A stretch of DNA of 34,838 nt from an uncultured Ruminococcus sp. (GCA_902798605.1 CADBXH010000014.1:1-34838); one strand, 5' to 3'; numbered from the stretch's first letter, positions 6,892 to 15,373 are shown. A program made the numbers and translations. Notes: generated by a model not told the origin, from the letters alone.

Positions 6892-7914
6892 ATGGATATA
6901 AAGAAACTGATTTTTGATTTGTGCTCGGCTTTCGGAGTTTCCGGCAGCGAGGAAACCGCTGTAAATGTCGCCAAGGAATACATCGCCGGTTTTTCCGAGG
7001 TCACGACCGATCACAACGGCAATCTTTATGCCGTTATGGGTAATAAAAACGCGGATAAAACGATCTTACTCGACGCGCATATCGACCGCATCGGGCTTAT
7101 CGTCACCGACATCAACGACAACGGATTTGTTAAGGTCGACAAATGCGGAGGGATAGACGCGAGGGTCTTGCAGGACTCCGTGCTGAAAACCGAAAGCGGT
7201 CTATGCGGGACCGTGTGCTGTCTGCCGCCTCACCTTTCCGACGGCAGCGAGAGCAAGGCTAACCCCATAACAAAAACATGGGTAGACTTTGGTATGCCGT
7301 GTGATGAAGTTAAAAAGCAGATCAAAATCGGCGACAAACTGACATTTGATTATACTCCCAAAGCTTTGTTGGGTGATAAAACAACTTCTCCCGCGCTCGA
7401 TAACCGCTGCGGAGCGGCGGCGCTGATTTATGTTGCCGAGCTGCTGAAGGATAAGGAGCTTGATTATAAGGTCGTTATCCTGCTCAGCTCTCAGGAGGAA
7501 ACCTACGGAACAGGAGCTATAACAGGCGCTTATAAAATTGAAGCAGACGAAGCGATAAGTGTTGACGTAAGCTTTGCTTCTCAGCCCGATGTTACAGGGC
7601 AATATGGTTCGATCGAGCTTGGAAAAGGCGGAATGATCGGTATCGCTCCGGTGCTGAACAAGGCTATGACAAACAAGCTGGTATCGCTTGCCAAGGATAA
7701 AGCTATCCCTTATCAGCTTGAGCCCCTGTCAAATTCAACCGGTACGAATGCCGACCATATTTCCGTAAGCAAAAGCGGAGTAAAAACCGCCTTGATCTCA
7801 ATTCCTCAGCGATATATGCATACTCAGGCGGAGGTCATCAGCCTCTCTGATGTTGAGAGCGTATCAAAGCTGATTTACGAATATATTTTGTGCGGAGGTG
7901 CTTTTGATGATTGA
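6892..7914 (+). CDS. M42 family metallo-aminopeptidase (first of a pair)
   Basis: Dinuclear-metal aminopeptidase of the glutamyl-aminopeptidase/TET family, 340 aa. The expected ligands and base are present: H63 in DAHIDRIG, D170 in ALDNRCG, E202-E203 in SQEETYG, D225 in VDVSFA and H310 in RYMHTQ. It probably trims peptides in the cytosol as a multi-subunit particle. It begins five bases after murD with only a weak ribosome site, so translational coupling is likely. The second M42 gene overlaps its 3' end by eight bases and differs clearly in sequence, so the pair is not a recent duplication. Confidence 0.88.
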   Translation: MDIKKLIFDLCSAFGVSGSEETAVNVAKEYIAGFSEVTTDHNGNLYAVMGNKNADKTILLDAHIDRIGLIVTDINDNGFVKVDKCGGIDARVLQDSVLKTESGLCGTVCCLPPHLSDGSESKANPITKTWVDFGMPCDEVKKQIKIGDKLTFDYTPKALLGDKTTSPALDNRCGAAALIYVAELLKDKELDYKVVILLSSQEETYGTGAITGAYKIEADEAISVDVSFASQPDVTGQYGSIELGKGGMIGIAPVLNKAMTNKLVSLAKDKAIPYQLEPLSNSTGTNADHISVSKSGVKTALISIPQRYMHTQAEVISLSDVESVSKLIYEYILCGGAFDD

Positions 7915-8932
7915 TTATAAACTCCTCAAAAAACTCTGCACGGCTGGCTCTATATCGGGCGATGAGGGAAGTGTTAGGGAGATAATCCTCGCCGAGATAA
8001 AAGATTACGCGGACGAAATAAAGATCGACAATCTCGGCAATATCATTGTCTTCAAGAAAGGCAAAAACCGCGCTAAAAACAAGCTGATGCTCTCCGCTCA
8101 TATGGATGAGGTCGGGCTGATGATAACCGATGTAACAGGCGACGGCTTCCTTAAATTCGACGAGGTCGGCGGACTGGATAGACGTATTTTGCCGGGAAAG
8201 CGTGTGTATATCGGAGAAAACGCAGTTTTGGGAGTTATCGGAATAAAGCCTATCCACCTCACCAAAGGCGATGACAGCGATTCTATCCCCGAGCTGAGCG
8301 ATATGTACATCGACATCGGCGCTGACAGCAAAGAAGAAGCGCAAAAGTACATTAATCTTGGCGACAGCGTATGCTTTGACTCCTATTATATCGAAAACGA
8401 ATACACGATCAACTCAAAGGCGATAGACGACCGCTTCGGCTGTCTTGTGCTCATAAGTCTTATCAAAAGCGAGCTTGAATATGACGCGTTTTTCACTTTT
8501 GTTGTTCAGGAGGAAGTAGGGCTTCGCGGCGCAAAGGTCGCGGCATACACAGTTGAGCCCGATTATGCGATCGTGGTAGAAACTACAACTGCCGCAGATA
8601 TTCCGGAAGTCGATCCCTCAAAGCAGGTCTGCAATCTCGGAGACGGTGCGGTTATCTCCGTTATGGACAGGCGCACGATCTATGACAAGGAGCTTGTCAG
8701 CCTCGCGTTTGAGCGTGCCGAAAAAATCGGAGTAAAGGCTCAGCATAAACGCGCGGTCGCGGGCGGAAACGACTCGGGAGAGATTCACAAAAGCAGGGGA
8801 GGCGTGCGCACCCTCGCGGTATCGCTTGCCTGCCGTTATCTGCATTCCCCGAGCTGTATCGCCGATAAATCCGACTGCGAAAGCATAATGGCGCTCGTAA
8901 GCGACCTGTGTGCTAATATCCCGGGAAAATAA
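7907..8932 (+). CDS. M42 family metallo-aminopeptidase (second of a pair)
   Basis: A 341-aa relative of the preceding protein. Ligand positions are H65 in SAHMDEVG, D174 in IDDRFG, E202-E203 in VQEEVGLRG, E225 in VVETT and H313 in RYLHSP, all intact; this one is closer to the classical M42 pattern. I choose ATG 7907, preceded by GGAGGTG at a proper distance, over an in-frame GTG at 7898 that overlaps the ribosome site itself. The 8-bp overlap with the upstream gene suggests coupled translation, perhaps for a mixed complex or complementary specificities (inference). Confidence 0.88.
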   Translation: MIDYKLLKKLCTAGSISGDEGSVREIILAEIKDYADEIKIDNLGNIIVFKKGKNRAKNKLMLSAHMDEVGLMITDVTGDGFLKFDEVGGLDRRILPGKRVYIGENAVLGVIGIKPIHLTKGDDSDSIPELSDMYIDIGADSKEEAQKYINLGDSVCFDSYYIENEYTINSKAIDDRFGCLVLISLIKSELEYDAFFTFVVQEEVGLRGAKVAAYTVEPDYAIVVETTTAADIPEVDPSKQVCNLGDGAVISVMDRRTIYDKELVSLAFERAEKIGVKAQHKRAVAGGNDSGEIHKSRGGVRTLAVSLACRYLHSPSCIADKSDCESIMALVSDLCANIPGK

Positions 8933-9030
8933 ATTGCGCTATTATATGTTGGCTTCAGCAGACTTTTTCTGTCGAGAAACAAAAATATAGTTCTATATAA
9001 ACTTAGAGAACGTTTTAAAAGGTGTATGAA

Positions 9031-9804
9031 ATGATAAATTCAGCAAATGACGCTGACAGTTTTATAAAAGAGGTTCAGGCAATCTCTGCGGTCGATCCGT
9101 TTGCCTGCCGCATAATTTCGCTGTGCAACAGCTACAAGCCCGACCTTGTGTTTGTCGATTATTGGCTTGTACAGAACGACAGCGGCAAAAATACCGGAGC
9201 GATTGCGCGCAACGGCTCAAACTTTATTCTATTCCTTACCGATGACAGCGATATCGAGGAAATATCGTCATTTATGCGTATTGCCGGTGCTTCTGCCGTG
9301 ATTTGCGACGGCAAGTATCAGCTTGACTTTACGGGCGGCAAGACGCTCGAGGGCAAGGTGCTTGTAAAAGCTGAGGCGTTTGATGATGAAGATGATCTTA
9401 GCTTTATCGAACCGGATATAAAATCAGCGTATGAGCTTATCCAAAAGTCCGCGGATAAAAACTTTGTCCCGCCGAATTTTGAGGACTTTTATGTTGATGT
9501 AAACCATAAGCTCAGGCATAATACCTCAAGGCTGCTCGGAATTGAAGAAAACGGAGTTCCCGCGGCGGTCGCAATGACCGTTGCCGAAAGCGATAACGCC
9601 GCAGTCCTCGGAGCGGTTTCTTGCGATCCGGAGTACCGCAGGCGCGGATTCGGCTCAAGCCTTATCAAGCATATAACAAATATCCTCGTCGGCGAAAAAA
9701 AGTCGGTTTATCTTCACAGAGCCGAAAACGACAATGTCGAGTTTTATAAAAACCTCGGTTTTACCGAGTACGGCAGCTGGCGTGAATACTATTCTATAAG
9801 GTGA
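9031..9804 (+). CDS. GNAT-family N-acetyltransferase
   Basis: The C-terminal part (about residues 160-257) is a GNAT fold: strand AAVLGAVSCDPEYR, then acetyl-CoA loop RRRGFGSSL, then YLHRAENDNVEFYKNLGFTE (the typical final strand and helix). The first 150 residues are not recognised and may be a second, degenerate GNAT-like half. The acceptor is unknown. I choose ATG 9031, with AAAAGGTG six bases upstream, over a GTG at 9022 that overlaps that site. The stop lies four bases before the next start, so the two genes are probably co-transcribed. Confidence 0.82.
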   Translation: MINSANDADSFIKEVQAISAVDPFACRIISLCNSYKPDLVFVDYWLVQNDSGKNTGAIARNGSNFILFLTDDSDIEEISSFMRIAGASAVICDGKYQLDFTGGKTLEGKVLVKAEAFDDEDDLSFIEPDIKSAYELIQKSADKNFVPPNFEDFYVDVNHKLRHNTSRLLGIEENGVPAAVAMTVAESDNAAVLGAVSCDPEYRRRGFGSSLIKHITNILVGEKKSVYLHRAENDNVEFYKNLGFTEYGSWREYYSIR

Positions 9805-9808
9805 GAAT

Positions 9809-11068
9809 TTGAAGTTTTTTGATATAGACAAAAAAATCCTTGAAGCTTCTGAAAAGGCGATGAGCCTTTGCGCTGATAAGCTCAGGGAAATAGATGAAAT
9901 ACAGGAATATAATCAAATTAAAATGATTAAGGCGTTCCAAAACGCGGGAGTTAGGGAGAGCTATTTTAACGCTTCCACGGGCTACGGCTATGACGACTAC
10001 GGCCGCGACGCTCTCGACCGTGTATATGCCTATGCTTTTGATGCGGAGGACGCGCTTGTGCGCCATAACTTCGTCAGCGGAACGCACGCGCTCACTGTCG
10101 CGCTGTTCGGAATACTCAGACCGAACGATACCGCGCTTTGCGTCACAGGTATGCCTTACGATACTTTACGCTCCGCGATAGGTATCGAGGGCAATTATCC
10201 CGGCTCGCTGAAGGATTTTGATATTGATTTTAAGATCACCGAGCTATTGCCCGACGGAACGTTGGATTATGATTCTATAAAGCGCGATATAACCGAAAAA
10301 CAGCCAAAAATGGTATATATACAGCGTTCAAGGGGCTACAGTTTGCGCCCGACGCTTACGTGGAAGGAAATCAAAAAAATCTGCGACATTTCAAAAAGCG
10401 TATCTCCAAAGTCGATCATTATGCTCGACAACTGCTATGGTGAGTTTATCGAGAAGGTCGAACCGCTCAGCATCGGCGTAGATGTAATGGCAGGCTCTCT
10501 CATTAAGAATCCCGGCGGCGGTATTTCCCCGACAGGCGGCTACATAGCGGGCAGATCGGATTTGGTAGAGCTGTGCGCTTACCGACTCACCACGCCCGGC
10601 ACCGGCAAAGAGATCGGCGCGACTCTCGGGGTTAACCGTGAGATGTTCCTCGGCGCGTACAACGCTCCTCACGCCGCGGGCGAAGCGCTAAAAACCGCTG
10701 TTTTTGCCTCGGCGTTATTTGAGATACTCGGTTTTGAAACCACACCCAAGTATTCGGACGACAGGGGAGACATTATCCAGCTTATAATGCTCGGCGATGA
10801 GCAAAAGCTTATCAGCTTTTGCGGCGGTATCCAGAGCGGATCGGCTGTTGACAGCTTTGTTCAGCCCGTTCCCTCCGATATGCCCGGTTATGAAAGTCAG
10901 GTCATTATGGCTGCAGGTGCCTTTACCCTCGGTTCGTCAATAGAGCTTTCCGCTGACGCGCCTTTGCGCGAGCCTTACGCCGTATGGATGCAAGGCGGAC
11001 TCAACTTTCATTCAGGCAAGCTCGGCGTAATGCTCGCGGCAGACAAGGTTATGAAAGAAATCAAATAA
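9809..11068 (+). CDS. Methionine gamma-lyase family PLP enzyme (aluminium-resistance family)
   Basis: Fold-type I PLP enzyme of the family annotated as methionine gamma-lyase family or aluminium resistance protein (YnbB-like), 419 aa. The likely PLP lysine is K233 in GSLIKNPGGG, the ring-binding aspartate is D207 in MLDNCYGEF, and the phosphate cup includes SGTHAL (90-95). Substrate is probably a sulfur amino acid, but this is not proven for the family. The start is TTG 9809, with AAGGTG before it, four bases after the GNAT stop. A wobble-rich hairpin terminator follows. Confidence 0.85.
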   Translation: MKFFDIDKKILEASEKAMSLCADKLREIDEIQEYNQIKMIKAFQNAGVRESYFNASTGYGYDDYGRDALDRVYAYAFDAEDALVRHNFVSGTHALTVALFGILRPNDTALCVTGMPYDTLRSAIGIEGNYPGSLKDFDIDFKITELLPDGTLDYDSIKRDITEKQPKMVYIQRSRGYSLRPTLTWKEIKKICDISKSVSPKSIIMLDNCYGEFIEKVEPLSIGVDVMAGSLIKNPGGGISPTGGYIAGRSDLVELCAYRLTTPGTGKEIGATLGVNREMFLGAYNAPHAAGEALKTAVFASALFEILGFETTPKYSDDRGDIIQLIMLGDEQKLISFCGGIQSGSAVDSFVQPVPSDMPGYESQVIMAAGAFTLGSSIELSADAPLREPYAVWMQGGLNFHSGKLGVMLAADKVMKEIK

Positions 11069-11077
11069 ACACTTTGA

Positions 11078-11107
11078 CTCCTTCGTTTAATACGAGGGGG
11101 TTATTTT
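11078..11107 (+). terminator. Terminator after the PLP enzyme gene
   Basis: Stem CTCCTTCG/CGAGGGGG (8 pairs including G-U wobbles), 7-nt loop, then TTATTTTATT. It begins ten bases after the stop codon. Confidence 0.6.
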
Positions 11108-11153
11108 ATTGATTATTTCCTTTATTTTATTATCAAAAAAGCAATTAACAATC

Positions 11154-11182
11154 TTGTAATTCTTTGTGCATTGTGCTATAAT
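11154..11182 (+). promoter_or_regulatory. Promoter of the PHP phosphatase gene
   Basis: -35 TTGTAA (11154-11159) and -10 TATAAT (11177-11182) with a 17-bp spacer. The promoter lies within the region that a longer in-frame reading of the gene would use, supporting the downstream ATG as the true start. Confidence 0.7.
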
Positions 11183-11204
11183 ACATTATGGAGGTATATA
11201 TGCT

Positions 11205-12020
11205 ATGTTGTGCGATTTACATATTCATTCAAACAATTCATTTGACGCCAAATGCTCTGTGGACGAGATTTGTAAAATAGCTGTTGACTTAGGATTCGGC
11301 ACCATCGCGATCACAGATCATTGTGAGGCTGAGTTTATCGACAAAGGTGAGGACTGCGAATTCGGCTCCTTTGACAGGCAGATTCCAAAGTCCCTCAGCG
11401 ATACCGCAGAGGCTATCGAAAAGTATAAGGGTAAGCTTAAAATTCTTCGCGGCCTCGAGCTCGGTGAGCCTATGCACGACCCAAGGCAGACAAAAAAAGC
11501 TCTTGATTACGGCGAGTTTGATTTTATCCTCGCGTCCGTGCATAATCTCCGCGGCAGAGACGATTTTTACTATATGGATTTTAACAGCGTAGATATCGAT
11601 CAGATACTCTCCGAGTACTTTGACGAGCTTGCCGAGACTGCTTCCTTTGAGCATTTTGACAGCCTTGCGCACCTAACATACCCGCTCAGATATATTTTTG
11701 AGCGCCAAGGCTTTTTACCTGATTTGTCTGCTTATTCGGATAAGATAGATAACATCTTTAATATTCTCATAAAGAATAATAAAGCTCTTGAAATCAACGT
11801 GCAAAGCTTATTTAAGCCGATGAAGCAGCCAATGCCGAACCTTCCGCTTGTTAAAAGGTTTTACGAGCTCGGCGGCAAGTACATAACTATCGGTTCAGAT
11901 GCTCACACAGCCGATAAGATAGGAAAGGGAATAGACGTCGGCTTTGAAGTCGCAAAAAAGGCGGGTTTTACCCACTATACTGTTTTTGAAAATCATATGC
12001 CGACACTTTATAAATTGTAA
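11205..12020 (+). CDS. PHP-domain phosphoesterase, histidinol-phosphatase (HisJ/HisK) family
   Basis: A 271-aa PHP-superfamily metal-dependent phosphatase. The signature motifs appear in order: DLHIHSNNSFDA near the N-terminus, AITDHCE, RGLELGE, ILASVHNLRG and IGSDAHTADKIG. The best-known role of this family is dephosphorylation of L-histidinol phosphate in histidine synthesis, but no his genes are nearby and related PHP proteins have other substrates, so no symbol is given. I choose ATG 11205 (GGAGG ten bases upstream) over a GTG at 11166 that would lie upstream of the -10 box. Confidence 0.82.
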   Translation: MLCDLHIHSNNSFDAKCSVDEICKIAVDLGFGTIAITDHCEAEFIDKGEDCEFGSFDRQIPKSLSDTAEAIEKYKGKLKILRGLELGEPMHDPRQTKKALDYGEFDFILASVHNLRGRDDFYYMDFNSVDIDQILSEYFDELAETASFEHFDSLAHLTYPLRYIFERQGFLPDLSAYSDKIDNIFNILIKNNKALEINVQSLFKPMKQPMPNLPLVKRFYELGGKYITIGSDAHTADKIGKGIDVGFEVAKKAGFTHYTVFENHMPTLYKL

Positions 12021-12031
12021 CGGAGTAAAAA

Positions 12032-12580
12032 ATGAAAGCTAAGTTTTTCGGGCGGGTCATCGCTATAACACTGACCTTGTGTTTGTTATTATCCGCTTTA
12101 TCGGGTTCGATCGTGGTTTCGTCCGCGGCGGATTCCGCAATCGAAATTGAAAATATGGGCGATTACGCATGCGCTGATTTTTCAAATAATCGCCTTTTTA
12201 CATTGAAAGGAACAAAGCTTTATCTTACCGACCTCAACTACGGCGGGGGATATATGCTTTTTGACTACGCTCAAATTGCGCCTGATTCAACTCTTACTTT
12301 GCTGGACGCTAAGGTAGTCGGAACAAAATTATATACTTTGTTTTCTGATTCGGTAATATGTTATCTTAATATAATCGATATTACTCAGCTCCAAAGCTAT
12401 ACTAATACTCTTAATTTTTCGTGTGAAAAGTTAATTGCGCTTGAAAACGGAGATGTAATGGTGACCCTTCAAAACGGCGGCAGTGCTTTTCTCTTTTACG
12501 TAATGGTGACCCTTCAAAACGGCGGCAGTGCTTTTCTCTTTTACCTACAGTCGAACGGTAGTACACCATTGACGGTATGA
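12032..12580 (+). CDS. Secreted protein, N-terminal part of a frame-broken dockerin protein
   Basis: 182 aa with a clear Sec signal peptide (hydrophobic core about residues 8-30, cleavage near SSAAD). The rest is a run of short beta-like repeats (for example LFTLKGTKLYLTD, GTKLYTLFSDSVICYL), as in beta-propeller proteins. Residues 142-171 are a perfect doubling of a 15-aa unit encoded by the 45-bp tandem repeat at 12455-12544. The frame ends eleven codons later at a TGA. The protein logic continues in another frame (YTIDGMNYSMDPYGNLTPL), which leads into a Thr/Pro/Glu linker and a dockerin. Restoring one base near 12560 would fuse the two reading frames into one secreted dockerin protein. This may be a true frameshift or a sequencing error. 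Confidence 0.75.
   Translation: MKAKFFGRVIAITLTLCLLLSALSGSIVVSSAADSAIEIENMGDYACADFSNNRLFTLKGTKLYLTDLNYGGGYMLFDYAQIAPDSTLTLLDAKVVGTKLYTLFSDSVICYLNIIDITQLQSYTNTLNFSCEKLIALENGDVMVTLQNGGSAFLFYVMVTLQNGGSAFLFYLQSNGSTPLTV
12455..12544 (+). repeat. Perfect 45-bp tandem duplication
   Basis: Two abutting identical 45-bp copies (12455-12499 and 12500-12544) duplicate 15 codons in frame. Complete identity, including third positions, means a recent event or an assembly artefact. A frame break lies about 15 bp after the second copy. Confidence 0.95.
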
Positions 12581-13176
12581 ATTACTCAATGGATCCATAC
12601 GGTAACTTAACACCGTTATCACCCCCAACGGAGCCTACTACAGCCGAACCGACTACAGTAGAGCCGACAACCGTCGAACCTACAACTGTTGAGCTAACTA
12701 CTATTGAGCCTACAACCATTGAACCGCCCACGGCAGAACCTACCACTTTGGAGCCGACTACTGCGGAACCGACGACATTAGAGCCTACGACTGCAGAGCC
12801 TACAACAGCGGAACCAACGACGTTAGAACCCACAACCGAAGAACCGTCAACTGCCGAACCATCGACCGCTGAACCTACAACCGCAGAGCCGACTATGATC
12901 TCGCCGACTACAGCGGAGCCGACGACCGAAGAACCTACGGTCGCGCCGACAACAAACCCGTATGCGCAGTATATTATAGGCGATGTGAACGGCGACGGAT
13001 ATGTTGATGTCCTCGATGCTACACTGGTTCAAAAATATTCGTCCGAAAAGACTAAATTAAACGTCCGTCAATTGTATGTTGCAGACGTAAATAACGACGG
13101 CATTGTTGATGTTTTGGATGCCGCGAGTATCCAAAAATACGCGTCGGAGATAATTACAGAATTCAAGAAAAAGTAA
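12577..13176 (+). CDS. Thr/Pro/Glu linker plus type I dockerin, C-terminal part of a frame-broken gene
   Basis: 199 aa in this frame. About residues 17-128 are a low-complexity linker of EPTT units. Residues about 134-194 are a type I dockerin with two calcium-loop repeats, GDVNGDGYVDVLDATLVQKY and ADVNNDGIVDVLDAASIQKY. Dockerins bind cohesin modules and attach secreted proteins to scaffolds. The ATG overlaps the upstream stop (ATGA) but has no good ribosome site, and the product would have no signal peptide, so as an independent protein it could not be exported. The more likely reading is the C-terminal part of the 12032 protein after loss of one base near 12560. A strong terminator follows. 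Confidence 0.8.
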   Translation: MNYSMDPYGNLTPLSPPTEPTTAEPTTVEPTTVEPTTVELTTIEPTTIEPPTAEPTTLEPTTAEPTTLEPTTAEPTTAEPTTLEPTTEEPSTAEPSTAEPTTAEPTMISPTTAEPTTEEPTVAPTTNPYAQYIIGDVNGDGYVDVLDATLVQKYSSEKTKLNVRQLYVADVNNDGIVDVLDAASIQKYASEIITEFKKK

Positions 13177-13180
13177 AATT

Positions 13181-13214
13181 ATGAGCCTGAACATTGTTTC
13201 AGGCTCATTTTTTA
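13181..13214 (+). terminator. Strong terminator after the dockerin gene
   Basis: Perfect 10-bp stem ATGAGCCTGA/TCAGGCTCAT with an 8-nt loop, followed directly by a run of T. Confidence 0.93.
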
Positions 13215-13258
13215 TGCTTTTAAGCGCTTATTTATATATATTTACAAATAAATTTATA

Positions 13259-13287
13259 TTGATTTTCTGATAATAATGTGGTAGAAT
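13259..13287 (+). promoter_or_regulatory. Promoter of the cohesin-like/dockerin gene
   Basis: -35 TTGATT (13259-13264) and -10 TAGAAT (13282-13287), 17-bp spacer. The sequence TGTGG just before the -10 also precedes the pyrE -10, giving an extended -10 flavour. A leader of about 55 nt precedes the AGGAGG site. Confidence 0.6.
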
Positions 13288-13349
13288 TATTTTGAAATTG
13301 AAGCATAGAGGTTTAATGCTTGTTTCAAAAAATATAGGAGGAATTCCAA

Positions 13350-14357
13350 ATGACAAAAAAAATAGTTAGCTTACTTATCGCATTAATACTGACAGTCAGC
13401 TGCATCACTTGCGCTGCAAGTTTTTCTGCGGCTGCGGAAGACGGTAAGTTCTCGGTAACAGCTATGTCAAACTTCTTCCCCGAGAGGACAGAGACCTTTG
13501 ACGCTTCTACCGATACTGTCACCGTCAGCTTCTACATTAAGAGCGATCAGATGATGAACAACAGCCAGTGGAACCTTTACTTTGATGAGACTGTTCTCGC
13601 ATATGATGACACAGACGGCGTAAACCAGACTGCTGTTTATTACGAGGGTGAGCATCTGTATGATGAGTACAACATCGCTCCCGCTGCTAAGGAATACGGC
13701 GCTATCATCAATACTCAGAAGACTGATGTAGGCGAGATCCACGGCAACAACTCAAACGCAAGTCCCGTATATAAGCTCAAGAGAGCGGACGGCGAAAAGA
13801 TCGGTTTCATTACCGTAACATTCAAAGTCCTCGATCCCACAAGGGACACTACAGTTTACCTTGAGCTCGTAGAGCTTCTCACAAACGAGGGTCAGATCTA
13901 TAAGTTCAGCTCACAGCAGGTTGATGATTCTCTTATGACTTTTGAAACTCAGTCATCTGTTTACGAGGGCTATTATGATCCCGATTATGTAAATGACGCT
14001 CCCGAGCCCACAACAGTAGAACCCACAACAGAGCCTGAGCCTACAACAGTAGAGCCCACAACAGAGCCTGAGCCTACAACAGTAGAGCCCACAACTGTAG
14101 AGCCTACAACAGCTCCCGTAGAGCCCACAACTGAGCCTCAGCCCGCTGTTAAGATCGGCGATATTGACGGCGACGGTTCTGTCGATATTCTCGACGCTAC
14201 AATAGCCCAAAAGTCAGCTGCCGGCAAAACACAGCTGACTCCCGAACAGGATTATGTAGGCGATGTTAACAACGACGGTATTTGTGATATTCTTGACGCT
14301 ACAATGATTCAGAAGTATGCCGCAGGCAAAATCACTGAATTCCCCAAAAAAGCATAA
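13350..14357 (+). CDS. Secreted cohesin-like domain protein with C-terminal type I dockerin
   Basis: 335 aa with a Sec signal peptide (cleavage near FSAAA-ED, about residue 29). Residues about 32-205 form a predicted beta sandwich with cohesin-like spacing: TVTVSFYIKSD near the start, NLYFDETVLAY, and GFITVTFKVLD near the end. A repetitive EPTT/EPEPTT linker (217-266) and a type I dockerin (269-331, with GDIDGDGSVDILDAT and GDVNNDGICDILDAT) follow. A protein with its own dockerin and a cohesin-like module could be an adaptor between scaffold and enzymes, or a cell-surface component. Whether the sandwich truly binds dockerins cannot be judged here. AGGAGG lies 8 bases before the ATG, and codon choice looks like that of a well-expressed gene. 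Confidence 0.8.
   Translation: MTKKIVSLLIALILTVSCITCAASFSAAAEDGKFSVTAMSNFFPERTETFDASTDTVTVSFYIKSDQMMNNSQWNLYFDETVLAYDDTDGVNQTAVYYEGEHLYDEYNIAPAAKEYGAIINTQKTDVGEIHGNNSNASPVYKLKRADGEKIGFITVTFKVLDPTRDTTVYLELVELLTNEGQIYKFSSQQVDDSLMTFETQSSVYEGYYDPDYVNDAPEPTTVEPTTEPEPTTVEPTTEPEPTTVEPTTVEPTTAPVEPTTEPQPAVKIGDIDGDGSVDILDATIAQKSAAGKTQLTPEQDYVGDVNNDGICDILDATMIQKYAAGKITEFPKKA
14003..14112 (+). repeat. Repetitive linker coding sequence
   Basis: Near-identical 33-bp units coding for EPTTEPEPTTV-type repeats in the cohesin-like/dockerin gene. Units are almost identical at the DNA level, so copy number probably varies between strains. This is a protein linker, not a CRISPR array. Confidence 0.8.
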
Positions 14358-14375
14358 TCTAAGCAAATAAATTCG

Positions 14376-14404
14376 GCGGCGACCAAATCGGTCGCCGCTT
14401 TTTT
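14376..14404 (+). terminator. Terminator of the cohesin-like/dockerin gene
   Basis: Perfect 9-bp stem GCGGCGACC/GGTCGCCGC with loop AAATC, then a run of six T. Confidence 0.95.
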
Positions 14405-14410
14405 GCGCAA

Positions 14411-14438
14411 AAAATAAGGCTTGCAAATCGCAAGCCTT
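14411..14438 (-). terminator. Terminator of galU
   Basis: Perfect 9-bp stem AAGGCTTGC/GCAAGCCTT; read on the minus strand the stem is followed by TTATTTTTT-like sequence toward 14408. It forms a back-to-back pair with the plus-strand terminator at 14376-14404, and both have the plus-strand loop AAATC. Confidence 0.85.
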
Positions 14439-14449
14439 AATATATTTAA

Positions 14450-15322
14450 TTATAGTTTTTCAGCTAATTCTTTAATGTATTTCTTTAACTGATCTTTTGT
14501 TTCGGGATGTTCAAGTCCAACCTCGATTTGAGCCTTTAGTATACCGAACTTGTTGCCCATATCGTAGCGTGTGCCTTCAAACTCAACAGCGGTCATACCC
14601 TTGGTGATCGCTATCTCACGCATTGCGTCGGTAAGCTGTATCTCACCGCCGACTCCGGGCTTTGTGCGCTCCAGAATCTCAAATATCTCGGGCGGCAAAA
14701 CGCATCTGTCAAGGATAGAATAAAGTGACAGCACTTCTTCTTTGGTCTTGGGCTTTTCTTTCATATCGGTGCACTTAAAAACATTGTCGTGCAGGTTCTC
14801 TACCTTAAGCGAGCCGTACTTGTGTATATCCTTTTCGGCTACCTTTTTAACGCCGACAACGCCTTCGCCATACTCGCCGTAGCAGTCGATCAGCTGCTTG
14901 ATAGCGGGCTTTTTGCTGATGATAACGCCGTCGCCGAAAAGCACCGCAAATGGCTCATTACCGACAAATTGCTTTGCCTTGAGTACCGCGTGACCCAAGC
15001 CTTTCATCTCTTGCTGGCGGATAAAGCTGATATTTGCAAGCTCGGCAATATCCTTAACGCACTTCAAAAAGTCCATTTTTCCGCTTTTTTCAAGGATATG
15101 CTCGAGCTCGGGCGAACGGTCAAAGTGGTCCGCCATAATGCTCTTACCTCGATTTGTGATAATAAGAATGTCTGTGATACCCGCGGCAACAGCCTCTTCA
15201 ACGATATATTGAATAGTCGGCTTGTCAACAATGGGGAACATTTCCTTGGGAACGTTCTTTGTAGCAGGTAATACTCTTGTGCCGAACCCCGCAGCGGGGA
15301 TAACAGCCTTAGTGATCTTCAT
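14450..15322 (-). CDS. galU: UTP--glucose-1-phosphate uridylyltransferase
   Basis: Makes UDP-glucose from UTP and glucose 1-phosphate for glycan and cell-envelope synthesis. The 290-aa product starts with the nucleotidyltransferase motif AVIPAAGFGTRVLPATKNVPKEM (split across residues 6-28) and has FAVLFGDGVI and VGGEIQLTDAM, all typical of bacterial GalU. I choose ATG 15322 with GGAGG five bases upstream over a TTG at 15334 that lies inside that ribosome site. It is a single-gene unit with its own terminator. Confidence 0.95.
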   Translation of the reverse strand: MKITKAVIPAAGFGTRVLPATKNVPKEMFPIVDKPTIQYIVEEAVAAGITDILIITNRGKSIMADHFDRSPELEHILEKSGKMDFLKCVKDIAELANISFIRQQEMKGLGHAVLKAKQFVGNEPFAVLFGDGVIISKKPAIKQLIDCYGEYGEGVVGVKKVAEKDIHKYGSLKVENLHDNVFKCTDMKEKPKTKEEVLSLYSILDRCVLPPEIFEILERTKPGVGGEIQLTDAMREIAITKGMTAVEFEGTRYDMGNKFGILKAQIEVGLEHPETKDQLKKYIKELAEKL

Positions 15323-15373
15323 AATTTCCTCCAAAAGTATAATGCGTGGTGGTTACATCGAAAGCAAACCGGA

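Noticed and set aside
12582..12833. Minus-strand ORF with repeated VVGS units opposite the dockerin linker
   Set aside because: It is the antisense shadow of the EPTT linker, without a ribosome site; its regularity comes only from the repeated plus-strand codons.
12620..12960. Regularly spaced short repeats that could suggest a CRISPR array
   Set aside because: The repeats are in-frame EPTT codon variants without unique spacers or constant repeat length, and they sit between a protein domain and a dockerin.
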